Shown here in pieces: positions 1 to 7,166 of a stretch of 12,515 nucleotides of DNA. How positions within the stretch are numbered: the first letter of the stretch is position 1; every line of letters begins with the position of its first letter. The DNA is from an uncultured Pirellula sp. (GTDB lineage Bacteria; Planctomycetota; Planctomycetia; Pirellulales; Pirellulaceae). Where the stretch lies: contig CAILTZ010000366.1 of assembly GCA_903837255.1 (NCBI GenBank), positions 1 through 12,515 of the forward strand. Direction: 5' to 3'. The notes under the pieces were generated by a model, which saw nothing but the letters and a program-made list of their open reading frames with translations, did not search any database and had not been told where the DNA came from. The position numbers were made by a program, and so were the translations under genes.

Positions 1-1224
1 CCCTTCGAGCATCTCGAACTGTACCCGATCCAATGAGCGTTTCGCAACAGCCAAAACCATGGCGTACGCAAGATCGAAAAGATTGTGTGAAGCGATCCCT
101 AATTCAACGGCCTGTAGACGTTCCGGCTCCATCCCATACTTGAGCATCCGCTTGTAGTTCGCATCGGTCTCAAGTTTGGATCGGTAGGGTGCCTGTGGCC
201 ATCCCCTGAGCGATGCCTCGACGCGTTCCATCTCCATATTGGCACCCTTGACGATTCGAATCGTTACCGGAGCCCCACCGCGACTTACACGCCTCGTCGC
301 CCACTGCGTGATGGATTGTTGCACCAGAGCCGCATCGGGCACGTATGCCTGCAACGCGATACCAGCACGGACTCTTTCCATCCCAGGCCGATCGAGCGTG
401 CCTTTGAAGATTTCCGCCGTCAAGCTCAGGTCCCGATACTCTTCCATATCCAGATAAACGAACTTGGGAACCTCGGTCCGATCTGGACGCAGGAATCTTT
501 CTTTCGCTGCGGCTCGATAAAGAAGTTCCAGACGGTCCGAGACCATGCGGATCGTATGCTCGCGGGCCAAGACGGAGATTTGGGAATACAAGGTGGAAAT
601 TTTGATCGATACACATTCGATCTCTGGCATCTGCAGGGCTGCCAAATAGCGATCCAGCCGCTTGCGGCACTCCTGTTCCCCGAGGATAGCCTCCCCAAGG
701 AAATTAACGTTCATCCGCACCCCTTCGCGGGACCGATCGGAAAGGTGGCCTCGAAGTTTGTCCTCCTCCGCAGGCAGGATCACATTGGCTGTCTCTTTCC
801 GCATCTTCTCTTTGACCAACGGGACAGCCACCCCCGGAAGGTACTCACCGAAGGATTGAAAGCCCTTCAGAAGCGCTTGATCGAACATGCTGAAGAAACG
901 CGGGACTCCTTGGACGTCCAAGATATGAACCATTTGATCGACAACCCGTCCCGGAGAATCGCTGCGGAAACTCTGGTCGGTGATCTGGGCAAGCGTTGCC
1001 TTGTCCTCAGGGTGCTGTAGCATCCGATCGAGCTCGGCTTGTTGGCGTCGTTCGGCTGGCGTCTGGAGATTCGAGGCTCTTTTTTGAAGTGCTTTAGCCA
1101 ACTCGATAGCGGCCTGCTCGAGTCGCTGGTCGTCGACCGACAGGATGCCATCTCGAAATTCCGGCGGAAGTACCTTTTCGACGCTCTGGACGCTCAAAGG
1201 CTGATTGCTAGTCATGTCGCTCAT
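1..1224 (-). CDS. putA: Proline dehydrogenase, probable N-terminal part of bifunctional PutA (partial)
   Basis: The reading frame stays open to the left edge, giving 408 residues with no stop, so the C-terminus lies outside the window. The product oxidises proline to pyrroline-5-carboxylate with FAD. Proline dehydrogenase barrel motifs appear in order: VSIKIST (205-211), DMEEYRDL (259-266), ALQAY (290-294), RIVKGA (323-328), KLETDANYKRM (350-360), ASHN (378-381) and FEMLEG (403-408). A helical N-terminal domain of about 170 residues precedes the barrel, as in the shorter bifunctional PutA proteins that carry a second, P5C dehydrogenase domain. That second domain is not visible, so bifunctionality is inferred. 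The start is ATG at 1224 with a weak GAGAG five bases upstream; ATG at 1215 is an in-frame alternative. It lies 67 bp downstream of the topoisomerase VI-A gene on the same strand, so co-transcription is possible. Confidence 0.9.
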   Translation of the reverse strand, partial: MSDMTSNQPLSVQSVEKVLPPEFRDGILSVDDQRLEQAAIELAKALQKRASNLQTPAERRQQAELDRMLQHPEDKATLAQITDQSFRSDSPGRVVDQMVHILDVQGVPRFFSMFDQALLKGFQSFGEYLPGVAVPLVKEKMRKETANVILPAEEDKLRGHLSDRSREGVRMNVNFLGEAILGEQECRKRLDRYLAALQMPEIECVSIKISTLYSQISVLAREHTIRMVSDRLELLYRAAAKERFLRPDRTEVPKFVYLDMEEYRDLSLTAEIFKGTLDRPGMERVRAGIALQAYVPDAALVQQSITQWATRRVSRGGAPVTIRIVKGANMEMERVEASLRGWPQAPYRSKLETDANYKRMLKYGMEPERLQAVELGIASHNLFDLAYAMVLAVAKRSLDRVQFEMLEG

Positions 1225-1291
1225 AGGGACTCTCGGGCGCTCTTACGGGCCTTGCGATTAGGGAAGATTCAGGTCTTGCCTTCAGGAGCGA

Positions 1292-2455
1292 TCAATCGAG
1301 CCAGTCGTTGTCTTTCAATCGCTCTGGGACATACTTTTCAGTCACGTAACTGATGTCGCGGCTGATCAATGCTTCAACCTCCAACTTGAAGTCGTTGGTC
1401 AACATTTGCTTGATCTCCGCCTGCCAATGCTTCTTCTCCGAAAACCATGGATACGACGCGATCTGCTTGGCTCGCTTCTTGTCCTTGTCGTCGAGTTTAA
1501 TCGTGACGTCATTCTTGAGTTGGCATCTCTCGAAGTCGGTGCTGCGAAGCCCGATGAACTTGGCCTCGGGAATCGCCATCCGCATGCTCTCAAAAGCCAG
1601 ATTGATCGACCCTTGCTTGATGACCGAATAAATGTAGTATCCCCACGGATCATTATCTAGAAGGCAAAACACAGGGAGTTTGTACTCGGAGTGAAGCCGA
1701 TAGAGCAACCGTCTGACGCCCCGAGAGGGTTGTCCGGCACCATGCGATACAATGCATTTGTGCTTTTGCCAGAACTTGTCCTCGTTGAACCTCTGCCAGA
1801 CGGTACCTTTTTCGACATGCAAAATGAACTTCGCATCGCATCGCTTGATCTTGAGTCGATCGGGCTCGACAATGCTAGGGATGGGATACCCGGCGGCTCC
1901 CATCCGCGCTGCATCCAACTCGTTTTCGCCATCGATAACCACCAGCGGTCCAGCTAGATTTCCACGAGGCTCGGCATACAGATGCAACTCCTCTCGCATC
2001 GCCCCAGTGATGACCTCCAGGTCTTCGATGATCGTATCGGACTCGCTCTGATCCTCGAACGTGTTCTCCTTGGTCCCCTCGATGTTGTGCTTGAGCATGT
2101 AGTACATGCCTCGGATGCTCGTCGATTTGCCCTGACGGATAAGTTTCGAACAACCGCTTCCCACCAAAATCGTCTGCATATAAGCCCGAGCTTGGTTGAG
2201 ATTGAATAGCTCCCTGCGATTGGTTTTGGCTCCCATCTCAATGAGCCGCTTGCGGCGATTGTATTGGGAGTTTGAGAGGGATCGCGATGGGACCTCCAAA
2301 TAGGGATCTCTTCGCTTTTTGGCCACTTCGGCCACGGCGGCCGCAAGCCGCTGAAGCTTGGTCATCGTCTCGATGTCCCGACCCTTGATCGGTACCTCTT
2401 TGACCTCTTCTACTACCGTCGTTCGCTTCGCTCGTTTTGCCATCTTTTTCCCCAT
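1292..2455 (-). CDS. top6A: DNA topoisomerase VI subunit A (Spo11-like)
   Basis: This is the DNA-cleaving subunit of a type IIB topoisomerase, 387 residues, close to the usual length of archaeal Top6A. The 5Y-CAP winged-helix region covers roughly 75-165 and contains STSIRGMYYM (111-120). By alignment of the family R-x-x-[FY]-Y motif from memory, R115 and Y119 are the conserved arginine and catalytic tyrosine. The Toprim domain follows, with the acidic metal residue E215 in HVEKG and the DxD pair D267/D269 in LLDNDPWG (265-272). The N-terminus is basic (KK, KRAKR). ATG at 2455 has no upstream Shine-Dalgarno, whereas the in-frame ATG at 2443 is preceded by GGGGA with five bases between, so the true protein may be 383 residues. 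In archaea the B (GHKL ATPase) gene is normally adjacent. Here the upstream neighbour is divergent and the downstream one is proline dehydrogenase, so no B partner is in view. The call is firm; partner and role are unknown. Confidence 0.92.
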   Translation of the reverse strand: MGKKMAKRAKRTTVVEEVKEVPIKGRDIETMTKLQRLAAAVAEVAKKRRDPYLEVPSRSLSNSQYNRRKRLIEMGAKTNRRELFNLNQARAYMQTILVGSGCSKLIRQGKSTSIRGMYYMLKHNIEGTKENTFEDQSESDTIIEDLEVITGAMREELHLYAEPRGNLAGPLVVIDGENELDAARMGAAGYPIPSIVEPDRLKIKRCDAKFILHVEKGTVWQRFNEDKFWQKHKCIVSHGAGQPSRGVRRLLYRLHSEYKLPVFCLLDNDPWGYYIYSVIKQGSINLAFESMRMAIPEAKFIGLRSTDFERCQLKNDVTIKLDDKDKKRAKQIASYPWFSEKKHWQAEIKQMLTNDFKLEVEALISRDISYVTEKYVPERLKDNDWLD

Positions 2456-2523
2456 GAATGTTCGTCAAGAACCCAAGTTTTACTGATCTTTTGCGTTCCT
2501 GGCTAGCACCACGAACCCCTCCT

Positions 2524-2538
2524 GTGATTTAATCACAC
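2524..2538. promoter_or_regulatory. Perfect 15-bp palindrome, candidate operator in divergent spacer
   Basis: TGTGATT-T-AATCACA has two perfect 7-base arms around one central base. It lies in the 117-bp spacer between the divergent topoisomerase VI-A gene (start 2455 or 2443) and the secreted-protein gene (start 2573), ending 34 bp before the latter. The arms resemble CRP/FNR-superfamily half-sites (TGTGA...TCACA), but the spacing is one base shorter than the E. coli CRP site. Binding by such a regulator is inference. Confidence 0.45.
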
Positions 2539-2572
2539 TTTAGGCCGTCCCCAACCACCCGATTCCCATCTC

Positions 2573-3439
2573 ATGATGCTCCCAGGCTTGTTTCGATCCT
2601 TGAAGTGCTTTGCCCAAACCCAACTCGCCGGTCAGATCCGCTGCGCTTGCTTAACGTCGATTCTTCCTCTGCTGTGCATTCAAGCTTGCTCGGCCCAAGA
2701 TTCTAGCAAGGAGCGTTTTGCCCATTGGATCGAACAAGCCCCTCCAGGAATCAAACGCTTGATCGATATCGGCCAGGTCACCTTCGATACCAACGATCCT
2801 TTGCTAGCTGACAACCACAAACAAGGCTTAACGCGTTTTCAGTTTGAGTATCAGTATCGATATCGCTTCAATGAACCTGCCTCGCTTGGCCCAAACAATA
2901 GGCAATCTCAAAACCTTACCGTCTCGGTCAACATCCAGGTTTCCGAGGTGAAACTGCTCCACCAAGTCATTTTGAAAACTTACTATCAACCAGAAAAGCC
3001 CTGGACCTCACGCCTCCTCCAGCACGAATTCGACCACGTTTCGATCAGCACCGACCCGCGACTGAGAATCCTCTTGAAAAAATGCCTCGGTGCTCCTCTC
3101 CGATTCGAAATCCCAACCCAGCCACCCACGGACCCACTTGCCCAAGACCCCTCGGCTTTGCCTTTGGATAAACGCATCGCTCGAAAGATCCAGGAGTTGA
3201 TGGACCAACGGGTCAAGGAACTTGAACGAATCACCCAAGCCTTGAACGACCGATTCGATCGAGAGTCTGCCCAAGGTGCCGAGAGTATCACCGCAAGAGA
3301 TTCGTTTTTCTCAGATTTTTTCACGCGAGACCAACTCCAAAAATCTGAATTCAAATTCCCGGAAATTCTCGATGATTATGCCAAGTCCATCGCCAAAGCC
3401 GACTGGCAGGAACACTACCGTTGGAATGCACCCCCCTGA
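2573..3439 (+). CDS. Secreted protein of unknown function with HExxH motif (possible metalloprotease)
   Basis: Not recognised as a named gene. The product is 288 residues. The N-terminus carries a hydrophobic stretch around 25-38 followed by ACSAQD. This fits a signal peptide cleaved near residue 41; a lipobox reading (IQAC) is weaker. The central part (about 85-140) alternates polar and hydrophobic residues as in beta strands. It leads to SRLLQHEFDHVSIS (146-159), where H151-E152-x-x-H155 is a zincin-type zinc motif. The layout, with HExxH followed by a short hydrophobic segment, recalls DUF922-type proteins, but the resemblance is from memory. The C-terminal half (195-280) is charged and probably helical. 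There are two adjacent ATGs (2573, 2576) and no Shine-Dalgarno. It is divergent from topoisomerase VI-A and 104 bp upstream of the transporter gene. The secretion call is moderate and protease activity is speculative. Confidence 0.75.
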   Translation: MMLPGLFRSLKCFAQTQLAGQIRCACLTSILPLLCIQACSAQDSSKERFAHWIEQAPPGIKRLIDIGQVTFDTNDPLLADNHKQGLTRFQFEYQYRYRFNEPASLGPNNRQSQNLTVSVNIQVSEVKLLHQVILKTYYQPEKPWTSRLLQHEFDHVSISTDPRLRILLKKCLGAPLRFEIPTQPPTDPLAQDPSALPLDKRIARKIQELMDQRVKELERITQALNDRFDRESAQGAESITARDSFFSDFFTRDQLQKSEFKFPEILDDYAKSIAKADWQEHYRWNAPP

Positions 3440-3543
3440 TTTTCGGGATTGACTTTTCACTCTCGCCTGAAACCGTTTGCATCTTGCTTGGATCTCGGAA
3501 CGAACTAGCCTCTGACCGCTCTTACCAGCGTTTCGTTTTTTGA

Positions 3544-4794
3544 ATGGACTCACATCACTCTGCCGTACATCGCCCCGCCGGCTGGCTGCAAACTAGCGGT
3601 GCGTTTTTCCTGCACTTTCTTTCCCTAGGTTTTGCTGTCTTTCCTCTGCAAACGCATTTGCGACAGGTCCATTCGCCACCGACGGCGAGCCTGATCGCGA
3701 GTGTGATCCCTATCGCCGGACTCCTGACCTTTTTTATGTTCGGATTCGCAGAACGACGAAGCTGGACGAAATACCCCGGACGGCTTTTGCTCGGGGCCGC
3801 GATCGCCGCCGGGCTCCTTCAATGCACCCTGGGTTGGCAGCTTGCAAACACCCTCTCGGGTCGCAGTATCCTGCCCAGTTTCCTCGAGACCGCGTTGTGC
3901 TTATTGGCCTTGGCTTGCGCTCATGCCTGTTGCATGAACCTGCTGAACCATCTTGCACTGGCCAACCTCGGAAGCCATGCCTACTCGGCTCGAGCCGCCG
4001 GCAGCGCCGGCTACATGGTCGCGATTCTAGCGACCGCAGCGCTGCTTTCCGACGAGCAAATGGTAATCGATTACCACCTGTTTCTCGCCGCCGCCTGCGC
4101 TACGGCGCACATCCTCTTTGTGGCAGCCATTCTTCTAACCGATCGACAACCCAACGCCCCAAAACTCTCCTCGAATCGATCTGTAGCACCTGCTTCAGCA
4201 CCCGCTTCGGCCTCCGACCAATTACCAAAATATGAGGTTACCTCCAACCCCTGGCGATGGAGAGCGCTGATCCTGCTGGTCTCCATGACGTCGTTCTGCG
4301 AAGGTGCCTTCGGGCTCTATTCCCACGAGTTCCTCACAACCAAGTACGGAGACCTTGGCTATTACCTGTTCGCCGTGTGCATCCTGCTCGAGACGGTCCT
4401 GCTGATGTGCTTGCCATTCCTACCGAAGATCCGCCAACGACTGCTTTTTGTAGGTCCGCTGGGCTGGCTGCTATTGCTCTCGGGGTGCTTGATCGCCCAG
4501 GCGGGTTGGCCGATCTTCGGCACCCTGGCGCTTGCCATGGCACTGAATTGCCCTTTTCAAGTCTCCTGCAATGAAAATGCCTATGCGATGCGACCGAGAA
4601 TCACCGGGCTGGCGACCATCGCGCTTGCGCAAACCGCAGGCGTGTTTTGTTCTCAATGGGCCTCGGCAATCTTGAATCGATTCGTTCTGCTCAATTCAAA
4701 TCTTCCACCTTGGACGATTCTCTGGAGCATGAGCCTGTGCATCGCTACCGCGGGCCTGGTCCTTGCCGTGGCAATCCGCAAGTCGAACGACTAA
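3544..4794 (+). CDS. MFS-type 12-TM membrane transporter
   Basis: This is a 416-residue integral inner-membrane protein. About twelve hydrophobic helices can be placed, near residues 18-36, 50-68, 80-98, 112-135, 152-169, 178-198, 239-258, 271-290, 299-318, 322-339, 355-375 and 391-411. They form two six-helix halves joined by a polar loop (199-238) rich in Ser, Ala and Pro, the layout of the major facilitator superfamily. The loop between helices 2 and 3 holds basic residues (ERRSWTKYPGR), where the family signature lies. The N-terminal pattern is loosely like the nucleoside-symporter/MFS_1_like branch, but the substrate cannot be read from the sequence. ATG at 3544 follows a T-rich stretch without a Shine-Dalgarno. 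Its TAA (4792-4794) overlaps the stop codon of the convergent NusG-family gene. Confidence 0.82.
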   Translation: MDSHHSAVHRPAGWLQTSGAFFLHFLSLGFAVFPLQTHLRQVHSPPTASLIASVIPIAGLLTFFMFGFAERRSWTKYPGRLLLGAAIAAGLLQCTLGWQLANTLSGRSILPSFLETALCLLALACAHACCMNLLNHLALANLGSHAYSARAAGSAGYMVAILATAALLSDEQMVIDYHLFLAAACATAHILFVAAILLTDRQPNAPKLSSNRSVAPASAPASASDQLPKYEVTSNPWRWRALILLVSMTSFCEGAFGLYSHEFLTTKYGDLGYYLFAVCILLETVLLMCLPFLPKIRQRLLFVGPLGWLLLLSGCLIAQAGWPIFGTLALAMALNCPFQVSCNENAYAMRPRITGLATIALAQTAGVFCSQWASAILNRFVLLNSNLPPWTILWSMSLCIATAGLVLAVAIRKSND

Positions 4795-5381
4795 ATCGCT
4801 TCAACTTGGCAATCGAGCAATTGGACGCTGATGCCCTGTCCCATGCAGCGCACTGAGATCAGAAGTCGAAGTTGATTCTCTCGGCGAATGACAACACCTT
4901 CGAATCCCTTGAAAGGCCCGGACTTGATCCGCACCGGATTACCAGGCTCAAGTTTGGATTCGGGAAACACCGGCTCGCCGGTTTGAATGGCCCGATAGAT
5001 GCGCGATATGTCCTCGACGAACTGTTCGTTGTTGGAGACCTCCAAGGTCTTGCAAACCGATCCACTCGAAATCGCCTTGTAACGTGTATCGGCATCTCCA
5101 TAGAGGAACACATAGTTGGAGAATAGTGGCACAAAAGCCGATCGAAGCCTCCCCTGCGGACTCCGGTATCGCTTCTCAACCACCGGTGCATAAAACGGAA
5201 TCTCGTCGTCAATGAGCCTCCGCATCAGCTTCTTCTCGCAACGGGGCAACGTGTGCATCGCCCACCACCCTTTGCCATTACCGGCTGGCAACTCCCCCAA
5301 AGTCTCAAAGAGATTCTCCGGGAAAATGTCCTTCTCTTGTTTTAGAAGCGGCATCGTTTTTTCGCTGTCCCAAAAAGCCAT
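4791..5381 (-). CDS. NusG-family specialised transcription elongation/antitermination factor (RfaH/UpxY/LoaP-like)
   Basis: The product is 196 residues, a NusG paralogue expected to bind RNA polymerase and modify elongation or termination at selected operons. An NGN domain spans about 38-132: it opens with GWWAMHTLPRCEKK and contains FVPLFSNYVFLYGD (83-96), matching the family's 'aromatic-P-x-F-x-x-Y-x-F' core. A KOW domain follows at about 146-196, with GNPVRIKSGPFKGFEGVV. The N-terminal 37 residues are an extension. Housekeeping nusG usually sits with secE and ribosomal protein genes; neither is here, so a dedicated paralogue is more likely. I chose ATG at 5381. The frame extends to a TTG at 5390, and ATG at 5354 is a shorter alternative that would leave the NGN domain intact. 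No exopolysaccharide operon, the usual target of such factors, is visible downstream within the window. Confidence 0.85.
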   Translation of the reverse strand: MAFWDSEKTMPLLKQEKDIFPENLFETLGELPAGNGKGWWAMHTLPRCEKKLMRRLIDDEIPFYAPVVEKRYRSPQGRLRSAFVPLFSNYVFLYGDADTRYKAISSGSVCKTLEVSNNEQFVEDISRIYRAIQTGEPVFPESKLEPGNPVRIKSGPFKGFEGVVIRRENQLRLLISVRCMGQGISVQLLDCQVEAI

Positions 5382-5693
5382 CCACACCAAGGCGTTTTCT
5401 GATCGAATTCATCGTATCCCAAGACCCCAGCTTTTGAAGTCCTTTCGATGAAGTTGCACCTGAAACACCATGGACCTCCAACTAGACGGTCTAGTCGGCG
5501 AGGGCGGTACAATCGTCAATCCCCTCGTGCTTCGGCTAAAATTATCCCTTTAATCCGTCTAGCGTCCGAAGGTTGCAAGGCGATACTATCGATGATTATT
5601 CTTAGAACTTTCTTGCAAGCCTAGCTTTCTGGGCCAGAAGGCTCGACGACGGAATTGTCCCAGACCTCATCTTCGCGGGTAAGGATGCCCAAC
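5382..5693. other. 312-bp spacer with regulatory-looking elements
   Basis: No convincing gene lies between the NusG-family gene (minus) and the lipoprotein (plus). The spacer holds the perfect palindrome at 5481-5495, a copy of its right half-site (GTCTAG, 5557-5562), inverted arms CTTCGG (5530-5535) and CCGAAG (5566-5571) that could form an RNA hairpin, and a TTGACG -35-like hexamer on the minus strand (5519-5514) pointing toward the NusG-family gene. The only open frame is a 27-codon one at 5470-5553. Confidence 0.5.
5481..5495. promoter_or_regulatory. Perfect 15-bp palindrome, candidate operator of the NusG-family gene
   Basis: ACTAGAC-G-GTCTAGT has perfect 7-base arms around a single base. 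On the minus strand it begins about 18 bases downstream of TTGACG (5519-5514), so it overlaps the place where a -10 element of a promoter for the NusG-family gene would sit, about 100-115 bp upstream of its start. That geometry suits a repressor site. GTCTAG recurs at 5557-5562. The binding protein is unknown; TetR- or MarR-type dimers use sites of this shape. Confidence 0.4.
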
Positions 5694-5987
5694 ATGAAAA
5701 CGGTTCGATCCTCGAACACCCCCTACCCGGCGGCGCATCTTGCTCTCCTAAGCTGCATTCTGCTGAGCGGGTGCCAAGCCTCTCGCTATGCGGAAAGGTT
5801 TGGCCTCGGGACGATCGATCGGCAAAAGGCCAAAGCGGCTGATTTCGATCCTTATCCCCTAAACGATATCGGTCCGAGCGTCGTCGGCGGCCGACCACCG
5901 GGTTTCTTCAATCCGCTCCCAGAACCGAGACGCAACGAACTTCTGGGCAAGAACTCGGCTTACGGTGCACCCTACCCAACGCGTTAG
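5694..5987 (+). CDS. Small lipoprotein, function unknown
   Basis: The product is 97 residues. The N-terminus has Lys/Arg, then the hydrophobic run LALLSCILL and the lipobox LSGC followed by QASRY. This is a signal-peptidase II site with the lipidated cysteine at about residue 30, so the mature protein should be a membrane-anchored lipoprotein of about 68 residues. The mature part is polar and rich in Pro and Gly (GGRPPGFFNPLPEP), with no domain I recognise. I chose ATG at 5694 because AAGGA (5681-5685) lies eight bases upstream; ATG at 5685 and TTG at 5655 are in-frame alternatives. It converges on purK, with 13 bp between the two stop codons. Confidence 0.75.
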   Translation: MKTVRSSNTPYPAAHLALLSCILLSGCQASRYAERFGLGTIDRQKAKAADFDPYPLNDIGPSVVGGRPPGFFNPLPEPRRNELLGKNSAYGAPYPTR

Positions 5988-6000
5988 TTCGTTGTAGCAA

Positions 6001-7146
6001 TCAGCCGTCTCGAAGTTGCAACGCTAAACCGGTTGCTCGATCAGGGGTTTCTGCCAGCACCGTCAAGTGCCCCATCTTACGCCCCACCCGAGACTCCGAT
6101 TTCCCGTACAAATGCAAATGGGCTCCGGGATGCGACAGGACCTTGGTCCAATCCGGTGATCGTCCTTCGGTCCATAAATCTCCCATGAGATTGACCATCG
6201 CCGCAGGACGACACTCGGAGACATCCCCTAGCGGTAAATTGCAAACCGCGCGGACCTGCTGTTCGAACTGGCTGACCGTACAAGCCTCCATGGTCAAATG
6301 ACCTGAATTGTGAGGTCGAGGGGCAAGCTCATTGACAAGCAACGCTCCATCCTTGTCGACGAACATCTCCACACAGACTAAACCCTCGAGCAGCAGCGAC
6401 TCGGCGATGCCTCGCGCAATCTCCGATGCTCGAGACTCTACCTTGCACAATTCACCCCTTGCCGGCACCGTCGTCAAATCAAGGATATGGTTGCGATGCG
6501 CATTGGTGAACATCGGGTAAGCCTCGACTTGGCCACCCGGATTGCGGGCCACCAAAACCGAAACCTCGGCCACATACTCGATCCACTTCTCGGCAATCAA
6601 AGGCTCAGGGCCTAGCACGTCCAAGGCATCGTTCCCCTGGGCTGCATTGACCACTTTGCGCTGTCCCTTGCCGTCATATCCACCCGAAACTGTCTTGATG
6701 ACCAGCGGCCAACCCAGCACTCCTGCAGCATGCAACACATCGCCGTAACTGCGCACTTCATGGAACGGGGTAACTGGAAAACCCAAGTCCCTTAGGGTGG
6801 TCTTCTCTTTCAATCGATTCTGCGCGACGGCCAGCACACGGCGCCCAGGCCTTACAGGGACAAACTCCTGCGCCGTATCGACTGCCACCAATGGAATGTT
6901 CTCAAACTCGAGCGTCGCAACATCGATCCTCTTGGCAAACGATTTGATCGCTTCGATATCCGTGTACTGACCGACCACACTCTGTGCAGCGACCTGCGCC
7001 GCTGGGCTGTCGGCCTCGTCGGTAAATACGACGACTTGGTAGCCTAGCCGCTGGGCTGCATGGCAAAACATCCGTCCAAGTTGTCCGCCACCAAAGACTC
7101 CAATCGTCCCGCCTGGTAATATCGATTTGTTGCGATCTAGCGTCAT
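6001..7146 (-). CDS. purK: N5-carboxyaminoimidazole ribonucleotide synthase (PurK)
   Basis: A cytoplasmic ATP-grasp enzyme of de novo purine synthesis. It converts aminoimidazole ribonucleotide, bicarbonate and ATP to N5-CAIR, the substrate of PurE. From the ATG at 7146 it is 381 residues, normal for the family. The N-terminal fold carries GGGQLGRM (19-26). The ATP-grasp domain has KTVSGGYDGKGQ (151-162), the glycine-rich nucleotide loop, and NELAPRPHNSGH (272-283) with the metal-binding acidic region. The C-terminal YGKSESRVGRKMGHLTV (347-363) is typical of PurK. The frame continues upstream to a TTG at 7155, but the ATG has GGGAG nine bases ahead and is preferred. It begins 20 bp after the purE stop, so the two are almost certainly one transcript. 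Confidence 0.97.
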   Translation of the reverse strand: MTLDRNKSILPGGTIGVFGGGQLGRMFCHAAQRLGYQVVVFTDEADSPAAQVAAQSVVGQYTDIEAIKSFAKRIDVATLEFENIPLVAVDTAQEFVPVRPGRRVLAVAQNRLKEKTTLRDLGFPVTPFHEVRSYGDVLHAAGVLGWPLVIKTVSGGYDGKGQRKVVNAAQGNDALDVLGPEPLIAEKWIEYVAEVSVLVARNPGGQVEAYPMFTNAHRNHILDLTTVPARGELCKVESRASEIARGIAESLLLEGLVCVEMFVDKDGALLVNELAPRPHNSGHLTMEACTVSQFEQQVRAVCNLPLGDVSECRPAAMVNLMGDLWTEGRSPDWTKVLSHPGAHLHLYGKSESRVGRKMGHLTVLAETPDRATGLALQLRDG

Positions 7147-7166
7147 GTGTGCCAACTCCCGCTACC

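Noticed and set aside
316..1020. 234-codon open frame on the plus strand
   Set aside because: It lies fully antisense to the proline dehydrogenase frame, whose motifs are clear. The translated product has no recognisable pattern.
5470..5553. 27-codon frame starting MDLQLDGLV on the plus strand
   Set aside because: No Shine-Dalgarno sequence. The first residues loosely recall the start of short-chain dehydrogenases, but the likeness ends after about eight residues. It also overlaps the palindrome, so it is better explained as regulatory DNA.
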